Assembly (NCBI GenBank): GCA_964482495.1
Contig: CAYZXS010000006.1
Span: forward strand, 1 to 64,000
Direction of reading: 5' to 3'
DNA from: J029 sp964482495
Lineage (GTDB): Bacteria; Planctomycetota; UBA1135
Length of the DNA stretch: 64,000 nucleotides
Below are positions 8,355 to 16,800 of the stretch, piece by piece. The translations under genes were made by a program, and so were the position numbers. Below the pieces are notes generated by a model. The model ran no database searches. It was given only the letters and a program-made list of their open reading frames with translations, and had not been told where the DNA came from. Position 1 is the stretch's first letter. The number at the start of each line of letters is the position of its first letter.

Positions 8355-8651
8355 CTACCAGCGGTTGCGACCGCCGCCGCCGCCGCCACCGCCGCCACGG
8401 GGGCCACGGTCTTCGCGGGGCTGGGCTTCGTTCACGCGGAGCTCGCGGCCCTGCATGCTGAAACCGTTCAGGGCTTCGATGGCGCTCTGGCCCTCGGCGT
8501 CGCCCATTTCCACGAAGCCGAAGCCGCGCGGGCGACCGGTCTCGCGATCCATGATGATCTTGGCCGACTGGATCTCGCCGAACTGCGCGAAGAGGTCGCG
8601 GAGCTCGTCGTCGTCGACGCTGAAGGGGAGGTTCCCCACGTAGATGTTCAT
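8355..8651 (-). CDS. Glycine-rich RNA-binding protein with one RRM domain
   Basis: A 98-residue protein with one RNA recognition motif over residues 1-78: RNP2 is IYVGNL (residues 3-8) and RNP1 is RGFGFVEM. A short basic linker (QPREDRGPRG) leads to a run of glycines and the C-terminal RNRW. This is the bacterial glycine-rich RRM family found in cyanobacteria, planctomycetes and proteobacteria, which acts on mRNA or structured RNA and is often cold- or growth-regulated. The gene stands alone with its own strong terminator and a long 5' spacer of 177 bases containing a TAAGAT hexamer (8764-8769), consistent with a separately regulated monocistronic unit with a 5' UTR of about 100 bases. The GCC-repeat DNA at 8370-8400 simply codes for the glycine tail. 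Confidence 0.95.
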   Translation of the reverse strand: MNIYVGNLPFSVDDDELRDLFAQFGEIQSAKIIMDRETGRPRGFGFVEMGDAEGQSAIEALNGFSMQGRELRVNEAQPREDRGPRGGGGGGGGGRNRW

Positions 8652-8763
8652 TCTTTCAATCCATCCCGAGTGAAGAAGACAACGCGATCAAACCACCCTC
8701 GGGAAGTGTTCGATCGGTGGGCCGCACCGCCTAGGGGGGCGGGGCGATCCCTTGAGGGCTGCG

Positions 8764-8769
8764 ATCTTA
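8764..8769 (-). promoter_or_regulatory. Candidate -10 hexamer TAAGAT
   Basis: TAAGAT on the minus strand, about 113 bases upstream of the RRM start codon. If used, the mRNA has a 5' leader of about 100 bases, long enough for thermo- or auto-regulation by RNA structure. Confidence 0.3.
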
Positions 8770-8828
8770 GCCAGATCCGGCCCGGACCGCACCCGGTTCT
8801 GTCCGGCGGATTCCGGCCGGAAACGGAC

Positions 8829-9707
8829 CTAAGCCGCAGCTCCGGCCAGCTTTTGGGCCCGAACGGCCTGGCGGGCGGCCTCGATGGCCTCCCGGGGGAC
8901 CCGCTTGAGGTCCTTGACCAGCCGCACCTTCGACAGGGTCCACAGCCACCACTTGGTGGGGTCGTAGTGGTACCAGCGGACGCCGTTGCGGTAGTCCGAC
9001 TGGAAGCGGTGGTGGAAGTTGTGGTAGCCCTCGCCGAGGCTGATCAGGGCGGTGACGATGCTGTCCCGGGCGGTGTTGGCCAGGGAGTAGTTCCGGCTGC
9101 CGATCAGGTGGGCCACCGAGTTGATGGAGAAGGTGGCGTTCCAGATCAGGGCCAGGCGCAGGAAGCCGGCCACGAGGACGGCGCCCAGCGGGTCGCCCCA
9201 GAGCAGGCCGAGCAGGCCGGGCAGCACGAAGCTGCTGAAGATGGCGATCGGCAGGTAGAAGCGGTGCTGGAAGCGCACCAGGCGGTCGTCCCAGAGGTCC
9301 TTGGCCTTGCTGAGCTCGACCTCCTCGTCCGGGTGGAACAGGATCCAGCCGATGTGGGCCCACCAGAAGCCCTTCTCGATGTTGTAGGGGTCCTTCTCCT
9401 GGTCCACGTGGCGGTGGTGGATGCGGTGGTCCACCGACCACTTCAGGGCCGAGTTCTGGAAGGCGCCGGCGCCGAAGAACAGGTAGAAGGCGCGCATGAT
9501 CCAGGTGGCCCGGTAGGCGCGGTGGGAGAACAGCCGGTGGTAGCCGCCGGTGATCGAGATGCCGCAGAGCGGGCCCCAGAGCAGCGCCAGGCCCAGCGTC
9601 CACCAGGAGAAGTGGATCGCCGCCAGGTAGACGATCGCGAAGACCGCGATCAGGTGGGTGGCGGCGATGAAGGTCGTGTTGACCCAGTCGATCCTTTTCT
9701 TGTTCAT
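8829..9707 (-). CDS. Acyl-CoA / acyl-lipid delta-9-type fatty acid desaturase
   Basis: A 292-residue integral membrane di-iron enzyme. I chose the ATG at 9707 (MNKKRIDWVN); an upstream TTG at 9731 would add 8 residues. All three histidine boxes are present: H57RLFSH62, H94-R-I-H-H-R-H100 and H229NFHH233. Hydrophobic helices flank them (FIAATHLIAVFAIVYLAAIHF, LGLALLWGPLCGISITGG). Box order and spacing match stearoyl-CoA-type desaturases that insert the first double bond into saturated acyl chains, using O2 and electrons from ferredoxin or cytochrome b5-like partners. The product would increase membrane fluidity. No electron donor is encoded next to it. The RRM gene downstream is also a common cold-responsive type, so joint cold regulation is possible but unproven. 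Confidence 0.93.
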   Translation of the reverse strand: MNKKRIDWVNTTFIAATHLIAVFAIVYLAAIHFSWWTLGLALLWGPLCGISITGGYHRLFSHRAYRATWIMRAFYLFFGAGAFQNSALKWSVDHRIHHRHVDQEKDPYNIEKGFWWAHIGWILFHPDEEVELSKAKDLWDDRLVRFQHRFYLPIAIFSSFVLPGLLGLLWGDPLGAVLVAGFLRLALIWNATFSINSVAHLIGSRNYSLANTARDSIVTALISLGEGYHNFHHRFQSDYRNGVRWYHYDPTKWWLWTLSKVRLVKDLKRVPREAIEAARQAVRAQKLAGAAA

Positions 9708-9820
9708 GGGGTGGCGGCCGTCGGGCCGCAAGAGCGTAGCCGGAACCCGTGGCCGGGTCCATACGCGGGAAGCGAGGCGCGGGGGCTGTTTCCTCAGGCC
9801 CCGGTAGGCTTTCGGATTCC

Positions 9821-11649
9821 CTAGACGGTTCTTGCCAGCGCGGGCCGGTCCGCCAGCCCGCGGGCGATGCGGTGGATCCGGGGCTCCTGGAGGTCCAGGG
9901 TCCGGCGCAGGGACTCCAGGTTCTCCCCCGGGTAGGCCGGCAGCTCGACCAGCCGCCGGTAGCAGGCGACGCCGCGCAGCAGCTCCTCGCCGTAGGCCTG
10001 GGCGGAGGCGCGGCCGTCCGGGTCGTCCTCGGCGAGCCCGGAGACGGTCTCCTCCCAGGAATCGACGTTCAGGACCAGCTCCTTGGCGAAGAAGTGGGGG
10101 CGGTCGGCGGGCACGAGGGACGGGCCGCGGCCGTAGACGTGGTCGACCATCTCCTCGAGGCGGTAGAGGCGGTCGAAGGCCTCCAGGTTCGGGCCCGGGC
10201 AGACCAGCACCGGCAGCTCCTTGGAGGTGATGCCGAGGTCCATCAAGGCGCCGTTGCCGAGCTCGTGGCAGATGCAGGCGCGGGCGTAGAGCTGCTGCAC
10301 CTGCGGGTCGGCGCAGTCGGCCGGCGGCGGCTGGTCGTAGCCGAGCTGCTCGAGCCGGAGCTGCTGGAACTCCCGCGAGGCCTGGCAGCGGGGCGGCCCG
10401 GGGAAGCTCGGGTCCAGCGCCAGGTAGCCCTTGGGGCAGCGGGAGCCCGGCTCGCCGTCGAGGATGCGCGCGACCCGGCCCTCTTCGGCGGTGGCCGTGC
10501 TCAGCAGATTGAACTTGATGCCCAAGGGCGAGGCGTCGCTCAGGCGGAGCTCCTCCGGGCCGGCGGCGGCCAGGCGGTCGCGGGTGCCGCGGTCGAGGGC
10601 GGTGGCCTCGGGGACCAGCAGGAAGGGGCTTGCCCAGCCGGTGCTCTCCAGGCCGTAGTGCTCCAGCAGCCGCTGGGCCTCGCCGGAGGTGCCGAGGCCG
10701 CCTTGGGCGGTGATCGGGATCTGGCGGTCGCGGGCGGCGTCGGGCAGCTCCCAGCCCTGCTTGGCGTAGTAGCGGGCGACCGGCTCCTCGAAGGTCTTCG
10801 AGAAGCGCTCGCCGCTGGCGAGGAAGTCCTCGATCACCGGCCCGAGCAGGCTGCCGTCGCTGGCGAAGGCGTGGCCGCCGCAGTTGAGGCCGGATTCGAG
10901 CCGGAACTCGGCCACCTCGAGCCCCTTCTTGGCCAGGAACTTGCCCTGGATCAGCGCCGAGCGCAGGTTCGAGACCTTGAGCACGATGCCCTTCTTGGCC
11001 ACGCCGCTCTCGTCCCGGTAGAAATCCGGGAACTGCGTCAAGGTGCCGTAGAAGGACGGGTTGATGCCGGCCGAGAAGACGATCTTCCCCCGGACCTTCG
11101 AGCGCGCGTAGCCGCGCAGGATCTGGCGCGCCAGCCAGCGCTCCTGGGGGAGCGGCTGGCCGTCCTCGTCGATGGAGGGCGGGTCGGCCTTGGTCAGGAT
11201 GTTGACGTCGATGCTGCCGGGCCGGATGCCTTCGGTCAGCTGCGCGCCGAGCTCATCGCGGTCGGCGCCCGGCGCCATCTCGAGGAAGCGCAGGTAGTCC
11301 TGCTTCAGCGGCGAGCTGTCGGGCAGCAGCCGGAAGTAGCGGGTCTTGTCGCTGCCGGACTCGAAGGCCTCGGTCTTGATGCGCTCGACCTTCTCCTCGA
11401 CCAGGTCGTGGACCAGGTTCAGGTAGCGCTCGAAGCGCTTCGCCGGCGCCTCCGGGTCCTTTTGGCGGGGACCGCCTCGAAGACGTAGCCGTGCTCCTGG
11501 CAGTAGTGCTTGCGGACCGACTCGGCGAGCGCGTGGTCCTGCAGCGGCATCACCGTGGCGATCCCGAAGACCCCGACCCGGATCGCGGAGTCGATGGTGA
11601 AGCCGGTCCCCATGACCGGGATGTGGAAGGAGTGGAGCGGTTCGGTCAT
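9821..11649 (-). pseudogene. Conserved protein of about 609 aa, FMN-enzyme-like, interrupted by a one-base frameshift
   Basis: Two overlapping reading frames together encode one protein. The N-terminal part starts at the ATG at 11649 (MTEPLHSFHIPVMGTGFTID) and runs to FEAVPAK; the rest continues in the next frame as KDPEAPAKRFERYLNLV to the stop at 9821. The break falls at a run of four A on the coding strand (11460-11463). Adding one A restores a single frame of 609 codons plus stop (1829 + 1 = 1830 bases). Motifs such as ESGLNCGGHAF and ITAQGGLGTSGEAQ resemble the phosphate- and flavin-binding ends of TIM-barrel FMN enzymes such as nitronate monooxygenase or glutamate synthase, but I do not recognise a characterised family. 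The rest of both frames looks intact, so a sequencing or assembly indel is as likely as real decay. Confidence 0.75.
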
Positions 11650-11719
11650 GAGCGGCGCCTCGCCCGAAGGCGGATCTGGCGGCCGGGATCAACGCGCCAT
11701 GATATCCCTACAAGATGGT

Positions 11720-11747
11720 GGGGATTCCGGGTAACTCCGGGGATTCC
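11720..11747. promoter_or_regulatory. Direct repeat GGGGATTCC in divergent spacer
   Basis: GGGGATTCC occurs twice, 19 bases apart (about two helical turns), between the divergent frameshifted gene and exbD. This spacing would suit a regulator dimer, but it may be chance. Confidence 0.25.
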
Positions 11748-11764
11748 CTTTCCTAGCCGAAATC

Positions 11765-12232
11765 ATGCGCCAACGCCCCGAGGCTCCGGAAGACCGGCTG
11801 GAGATGACGCCGATGATCGACGTCACCTTCCTGCTGCTCATTTTCTTCATCGTCACGCTGAATTTCCGCCAGCTGGAGGGCCGCTTGGACGCCTCCCTGC
11901 CCAAGACCACGGGCCCAGGCACCCCGGAGGCCACGATCGAGCCCCTCGACATCACCCTGCTGGTGGCGAAGCCCGGGGTCCTCGAGGCCGACCCGGCCGC
12001 CCCGCACCTGAAGCGCTTCGTCGGCCGCCAGATCGCCTACCGGGCCGGCGCCCGGACCTACGACGGCCTGGAGCCGCTCGGGGAGTTCCTCCGCAGCCTT
12101 CCCGACGACACCCCGGTGACCTTGGACGCCCGCCGCCAGATCGTCTACGGCGACGTCGTGCCGGTGCTCGACCTGGTGATCGAGGCCGGCTTCGAGCAGA
12201 TCGCCTTCGCCGGCTCGCACGAGGAGTACTAG
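11765..12232 (+). CDS. exbD: ExbD/TolR-family biopolymer transport protein
   Basis: A 155-residue protein with a short cytoplasmic N-terminus, one transmembrane helix and a periplasmic C-terminal domain. The conserved ExbD/TolR segment EMTPMIDVTFLLLIFFIVTL is present, including the Asp in the membrane helix that carries protons through the ExbB-ExbD motor. The periplasmic part ends in DVVPVLDLVIEAGFEQIAFAG, the usual ExbD C-terminal helix and strand. Normally ExbD works with ExbB and TonB, or with TolQ and TolA; none of these is next to it here. It stands alone between a divergent gene and its own terminator, so its partners must be encoded elsewhere. Confidence 0.92.
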   Translation: MRQRPEAPEDRLEMTPMIDVTFLLLIFFIVTLNFRQLEGRLDASLPKTTGPGTPEATIEPLDITLLVAKPGVLEADPAAPHLKRFVGRQIAYRAGARTYDGLEPLGEFLRSLPDDTPVTLDARRQIVYGDVVPVLDLVIEAGFEQIAFAGSHEEY

Positions 12233-12264
12233 GCCGCCCCAGGGTGCGGCGAGGGGGTGGGATG

Positions 12265-12296
12265 GCCCGGCCGCCCGGGGCGGCCGGGCTTTGTTA
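12265..12296 (+). terminator. Rho-independent terminator after exbD
   Basis: A perfect 10-bp stem (12265-12274 with 12280-12289, five-base loop) is followed by TTTGTTAAT. It lies 32 bases after the exbD stop. Confidence 0.75.
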
Positions 12297-12300
12297 ATCT
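12295..12300 (+). promoter_or_regulatory. Candidate -10 hexamer TAATCT
   Basis: TAATCT on the plus strand, 63 bases upstream of the aminotransferase ATG, just downstream of the exbD terminator stem. Confidence 0.3.
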
Positions 12301-12363
12301 CTCGCCGCTCGCGCGGCAGCGGTCCCGGATCGGGGCCGGCGGCGCGGGCGGAGAGGTCCCGCG

Positions 12364-13785
12364 ATGTCCCTGGAACTTGCTGCCAACCCCAACGTCGTCG
12401 AGATGGAGTACGCGGTGCGCGGGCCGATCCCGCAGCGCGCCGCCGCGCTGAAGAAGCAGGGGCGGACCATCATCCCCTGCAACATCGGCAACCCCCAGGC
12501 GCTGGGGCAGCGGCCGGTCAGCTTCTACCGCCAGGTGATGGCGCTGATGGAGGACCCGGCGCGCATCGCGGCCGAGCGGTCGCGGTCGGTAGCGGGGGAG
12601 GGCGGCGCCTACAGCGGCTACGTCATCGACCGCGCCGAGCAGACCTTGGCGGCGATCGAGACCGGCCTGGGCGCCTACACCGAGAGCGCCGGCCCGGCCT
12701 TCGTGCGCGAGGCGGTGGCGCGCTTCATCGACCGGCGCGACGGCGGCGAGGCCGGCGGCGCTGGCGCCCGCTTCGTCGCCGCCGACCCGGACAGCGTCTT
12801 CATCACCGACGGCGCCAGCGAGGCGGTCAAGCGGGTGCTCGAGATCCTGATCGGCGGGCCGAGCGACGGCATCATGATCCCGATCCCGCAGTATCCGCTG
12901 TATTCCGCGGTGATCCGCAAGTGCGGCGGGGCGCAGGTCGACTACTACCCGGACGAGGACGCTGGTTGGACCCTGGACCGGGCCGAGCTGGAGCGGTCGC
13001 TGGAGGAGGCGCGCGGCCGAGGCATCACGGTCAAGGGCATCGTCGTAATCAACCCCGGCAACCCGACCGGCGCAGTGCTGCCCGAGGCCAGCGTGCGCGA
13101 GGTGATCGACTTCGCCGAAGCTCACGGGCTGGTGGTGATCGCCGACGAGGTCTACCAGGACAACACCTATGGCGCCGAGTTCGTCTCCTTCGCCAAGGTG
13201 TTGGGTGCGCGTGAGGTGCCGCTGTGCAGCCTGCACAGCGTGTCGAAGGGCTACTACGGCGAGTGCGGCCGCCGCGGCGGCTACCTCGAGGTGCGCAACC
13301 CGCCGCGGCTGGCGGGCGAGGCGCAGACCTTCGGCGACCTGCTGGTGAAGCAGGCCTCAGTCGGGCTGTGCTCGAACACCGCCGGCCAGGTCATGGTCGG
13401 GCTGATGGTCAGCCCGCCCGAGCCGGGCAGCGAGCCGCACGCGCAGTTCGTGGAGGAGCGCGATGCGATCCTGGCGGACCTGGAATTCAAGGCGCGGCGC
13501 ATCAAGCAGGCCTTCACCGAGATGGAGGGGGTCGACTGCCCCGGCGAGATCGGGGCGATGTACCTGTTCCCGCGCCTCGGCGAGCTGCCGGCTGGCAAGA
13601 CCGACTTCGACTACTGCATGCACCTGCTGGAGGAGACCGGCCTGTGCACCGTCAACGGCAGCGGCTTCGGCCAGGCGCCCGGCACCCACCACCTGCGCAT
13701 CGCCTTCCTGCCCGGCCGAGAGCTGCTCGAGCAGGTGCTGCCGCAGTGGGTCGAGGTCCATAACGGCTTCGTGGCGTCCTCCTAG
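12364..13785 (+). CDS. Alanine aminotransferase-type class I/II aminotransferase
   Basis: A 473-residue PLP enzyme. N-terminal VVEMEYAVRGPIPQRA, then IIPCNIGNPQALGQRPVSFYRQV, is the pattern of the alanine transaminase (GPT) subfamily, which is longer than most bacterial aspartate-type aminotransferases. The PLP lysine is K295 in SLHSVSKGYYGECGRRGGY, with VVINPGNPTGAVL and VIADEVYQDN supplying the usual cofactor-binding Asn, Asp and Tyr. The expected reaction is L-alanine + 2-oxoglutarate to pyruvate + L-glutamate in the cytoplasm. It is followed by a short repeat and hairpin region and then by the sigma factor gene, and there is no sign of an amino-acid operon around it. Confidence 0.9.
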   Translation: MSLELAANPNVVEMEYAVRGPIPQRAAALKKQGRTIIPCNIGNPQALGQRPVSFYRQVMALMEDPARIAAERSRSVAGEGGAYSGYVIDRAEQTLAAIETGLGAYTESAGPAFVREAVARFIDRRDGGEAGGAGARFVAADPDSVFITDGASEAVKRVLEILIGGPSDGIMIPIPQYPLYSAVIRKCGGAQVDYYPDEDAGWTLDRAELERSLEEARGRGITVKGIVVINPGNPTGAVLPEASVREVIDFAEAHGLVVIADEVYQDNTYGAEFVSFAKVLGAREVPLCSLHSVSKGYYGECGRRGGYLEVRNPPRLAGEAQTFGDLLVKQASVGLCSNTAGQVMVGLMVSPPEPGSEPHAQFVEERDAILADLEFKARRIKQAFTEMEGVDCPGEIGAMYLFPRLGELPAGKTDFDYCMHLLEETGLCTVNGSGFGQAPGTHHLRIAFLPGRELLEQVLPQWVEVHNGFVASS

Positions 13786-13827
13786 GTGTCAGGCTCCTCC
13801 ATGAAGGAAATGGTGTCGGGCTCCTTC
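13785..13827. repeat. Short direct repeat GGTGTCNGGCTCCTYC, REP-like
   Basis: GGTGTCAGGCTCCTCC (13785-13800) and GGTGTCGGGCTCCTTC (13812-13827) are two near-identical 16-mers 27 bases apart, directly after the aminotransferase stop. Sequences of this kind resemble REP-like elements mobilised by IS200-type transposases in other genomes. No transposase is present here, so this is a low-confidence call. Confidence 0.35.
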
Positions 13828-13834
13828 AAGAGAA

Positions 13835-13840
13835 TAATCT
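13835..13840 (+). promoter_or_regulatory. Candidate -10 hexamer TAATCT
   Basis: TAATCT on the plus strand, 45 bases before the sigma factor ATG at 13886, in the only A/T-rich patch of this spacer. Confidence 0.35.
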
Positions 13841-13847
13841 AGGTGCT

Positions 13848-13881
13848 CCCGGGGACGCCGCCGCATCCGGCGGTGTTCCCC
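13848..13881 (+). other. Hairpin in the leader of the sigma factor gene
   Basis: An imperfect stem pairs GGGGACGCCGCCG with CGGCGGTGTTCCCC around the loop CATC, ending a few bases before the ATG at 13886. It has no T run after it, so it is more likely a leader structure than a terminator. Confidence 0.35.
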
Positions 13882-13885
13882 TGGT

Positions 13886-16800
13886 ATGGAGCACGGTATG
13901 CCGCCCTTCGACGCCGAGTCGATCGAAGCCAACGCGGGTTGGCTCAGGGCGCTGGCGCTGCACCTGGTCGGCCCGGACCAGGCGGACGACCTGGTTCAGG
14001 ACACCTGGGTGCGGGCGCTGGAGAAGCCGCCGCGGCGCCAGGGCTCGACGGCTGCCTGGTTGGCTCAGGTAATCAAGAACCTGGGGGCCAACCACCGGCG
14101 GGCCGAGACGCGTCGCCGTCAGCGCGAGACCCGCGTCGCCGAACGTGACGACACGGATTCCCCGGCTGCCGCGGACGTCGCTGGCATCCTCGACCTGAAT
14201 CAGCAATTGCTGGAAGCCGTACGCCGCCTCGCCGAGCCGTTCCAGACTGCCGTTGTCTTGCGCTATTACGAGGGACTGACTCCGCGGGAGATCGCGGCTC
14301 AGCTCGACGTGCCGGATTCCACGGCGCGGGGCCGCCTGGCTCGTGGAATGGCGATGCTGCGCCGAGATCTGGAGGCGGGTCATGGCCCGGGGTGGCGGCG
14401 GTCCACTCTGGCCGTCTTGGGCTTCTCCGGTCCTACTTCGCTCACTCCGATCGCCACCACCATCGCCGTGATGACCACCAAGAAAGCCTATGCCGTCCTC
14501 GCCGCCCTGATCCTGCTGCCCTTGGCGGCGATGGTTTACACCGCCGAGGACCCCGCCCCGGTGGTGGAGGATCGCGTCTCCCTGGAGGCCGCGGGCCCCG
14601 CCCCGGCGCCGCCGGCGCCGCTCGAGACCGTGGAGAGCCGCGCAGCCGTGGTCGAGCCGGAGCCGCCCTCCGCCGAGCCGGAGTACCTCGAGTCCAGCAC
14701 CGACGAGGACGCCCACCTCCTCCGCGTGCTCGACGCCGCCACCCTGCGTCCGGTCCCGAAGGCCGAGGTCCTGTGGTTCGACCGCGCCAGCGAGCGCGAC
14801 GACGCCTTCACCGCGGACCTGTTCTCCTTCCGCGAAGGCATGGAAGGTCTGCTCGAGCGCTACGGCCAGCGTTACCTCACCAACGATGACGGAGAGGTCC
14901 GCGTTCCGCGGCGGCGGAGTTACATCCACGTCGCCGCGCGGTCGGCCGGTCTGTACGCGGCGCACTACCTCTCCCAGCCGCTGGCCATGGAGACCTACGA
15001 CGAAGTCGAGTTCCTGCTCCGCCCTGGCCTCAACGTCGACGCCTTGCTCCTGGACGCGGCGGGCGATCCGGTGCCAGACACCATGCTCCAGGTCGGCTAC
15101 GGCACCCGGGAAAACACGCTGCAACGAGCGCGGACCGATGGCGCCGGCCGCGCGCGCTTCCGCAATCTCCAGAGCGACCTGGCCGAGCACCGGTCCAAGG
15201 TCGACGAGGTGGTCCTGAAGCCGCACTTGCCCTTCGCGGCGCCGCCGACGCGGACCCTCGAGGTCCAGGACCTGCCCACGGAGACGGTGGTGCTCCGCCT
15301 GCCCTCGTCCGGCTCCGTGGAGGTGCTCGCCACCACCGCCGATGGTGACCCGATCCCCGACGGCGCCGAGGTCTGGCTCTGGCCCGCCCCGGCGCCGTCG
15401 CCCGCCGCCGCCGCCGAGGACGGCGTCGACCGCTCCATGGCGCGGGAGGATCCGCCCCGGACCGCCGCCCGCCGCCGGGCCGCCGATGGCCGCGTCCGCT
15501 TCCCCGTCGTCGGCCTCGGCCAGCGCTTGATCGTGGCCGCGCGCTTCCCGCGAGCCACCGCGGTCGGCACCACCACCTTCGATGGGCCCGCCGCGCCTGG
15601 TCAGGTGATCCAGGTCGCGGTGGCGGCCAAGCCGCTGCCGGCCACGCGCGACTACCTGCTCGTGGACACGCGCGGCGCGCCGGTGCCCTCGACCTCCTTC
15701 TCCCTCGACCTGGTCGGGGTGGGGGAGAAGGGCGGCACCAGCTACGCCGAGTGGTACCACTGGACCGACGCGGCCGGCCGCGACGAGTTCCAGCTCCAGT
15801 TCCCGGAGGGCGAACAGAAGACCCGCTTCACCGCCATCCTGGTCGAGGAGGGCCACCCTTCCCGCGCCGGCCAGATCCGCTGGGGCGCCCACGAATTCGA
15901 AGTCGGTGTCGCCGAACGCACCGGCGACCTGGGCGAGATCCGCTTCGGCGGCGAGCTCTTCCTCGGCGGCGAAGTGGTCGACGCCGTCGGCGCGCCGGTC
16001 GCCGGGGCCACCATGCGCTTGAACCTGTGCTTCCTGCCGCAGGACGCGCCGAAGGACCAGAACGGCAATGGTTACCACTCCGTCCGCGTCCTCACCGACG
16101 ACCGAGGGCGCTTCGAGTTCCGCGGCCCGGCCCCGGCCCGGCCCGAGGACTGCGAGCTGTTCGTGGAGCCTCCCGGGCCGGGATTCGGCCGCCTCCGCGA
16201 GGTCGAGATGCGCCCCTACGCCGGCGACCACCGGATCGAGCTGATCTCCGAGGCCGTGGTCAAGGGGCGGGTCCTGCTCGACTCCGACATCGACCCGGCT
16301 GAGCTGATGATCCGCTTGGTCTGGGACCTCGAGGCCTCCTGGCCCCAGGACCGCTGGCTGCGGCTGGCGGGGAGCGGCGTCGAGTACCGGGCCGCGATCC
16401 CCGTCGCCGGCAGGGCCAAGCTGGAGTTATTCCAGGTGTCGGGCGTGGTGCGCCGGCGGATCTCCTCCTCCGAGACCTTCACCGCCGAGCTCGGGCAGGA
16501 GTGCGTCGTCCCCGGCTGGCAGCCCTTGGACCTGCGCGGGCGGCTGCACCGGCACGGCCTCCAGGTTTGGGCCGGCGACCAGGCGCTGCCGCGCTTCTCG
16601 GTCGCTTGGTTGGGCGCGGAGAGCTACGCGGCGTCCTCCTACGTCGCCCGGGCGGACATCCTCAGCATGGAGCGGGTGCACCGCGTCGTCGTCGGCGCCG
16701 ACGGCTACCGGGACGTCGAGGTGGACCTGGCCGGGGAGACGCGGGTCGACCTCGCGGAGGGCTATCCGCTGCAGCTCCAGCTCCCCGATGGGGTCACCCT

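Noticed and set aside
8370..8400. GCC/CCG-rich microsatellite
   Set aside because: It encodes the glycine tail of the RRM protein in frame; there is no need to call a separate repeat.
6942..9824. Open frame of about 960 codons on the plus strand across the serpin, RRM and desaturase genes
   Set aside because: It spans three well-supported genes and a terminator on the other strand; composition is that of a shadow frame.
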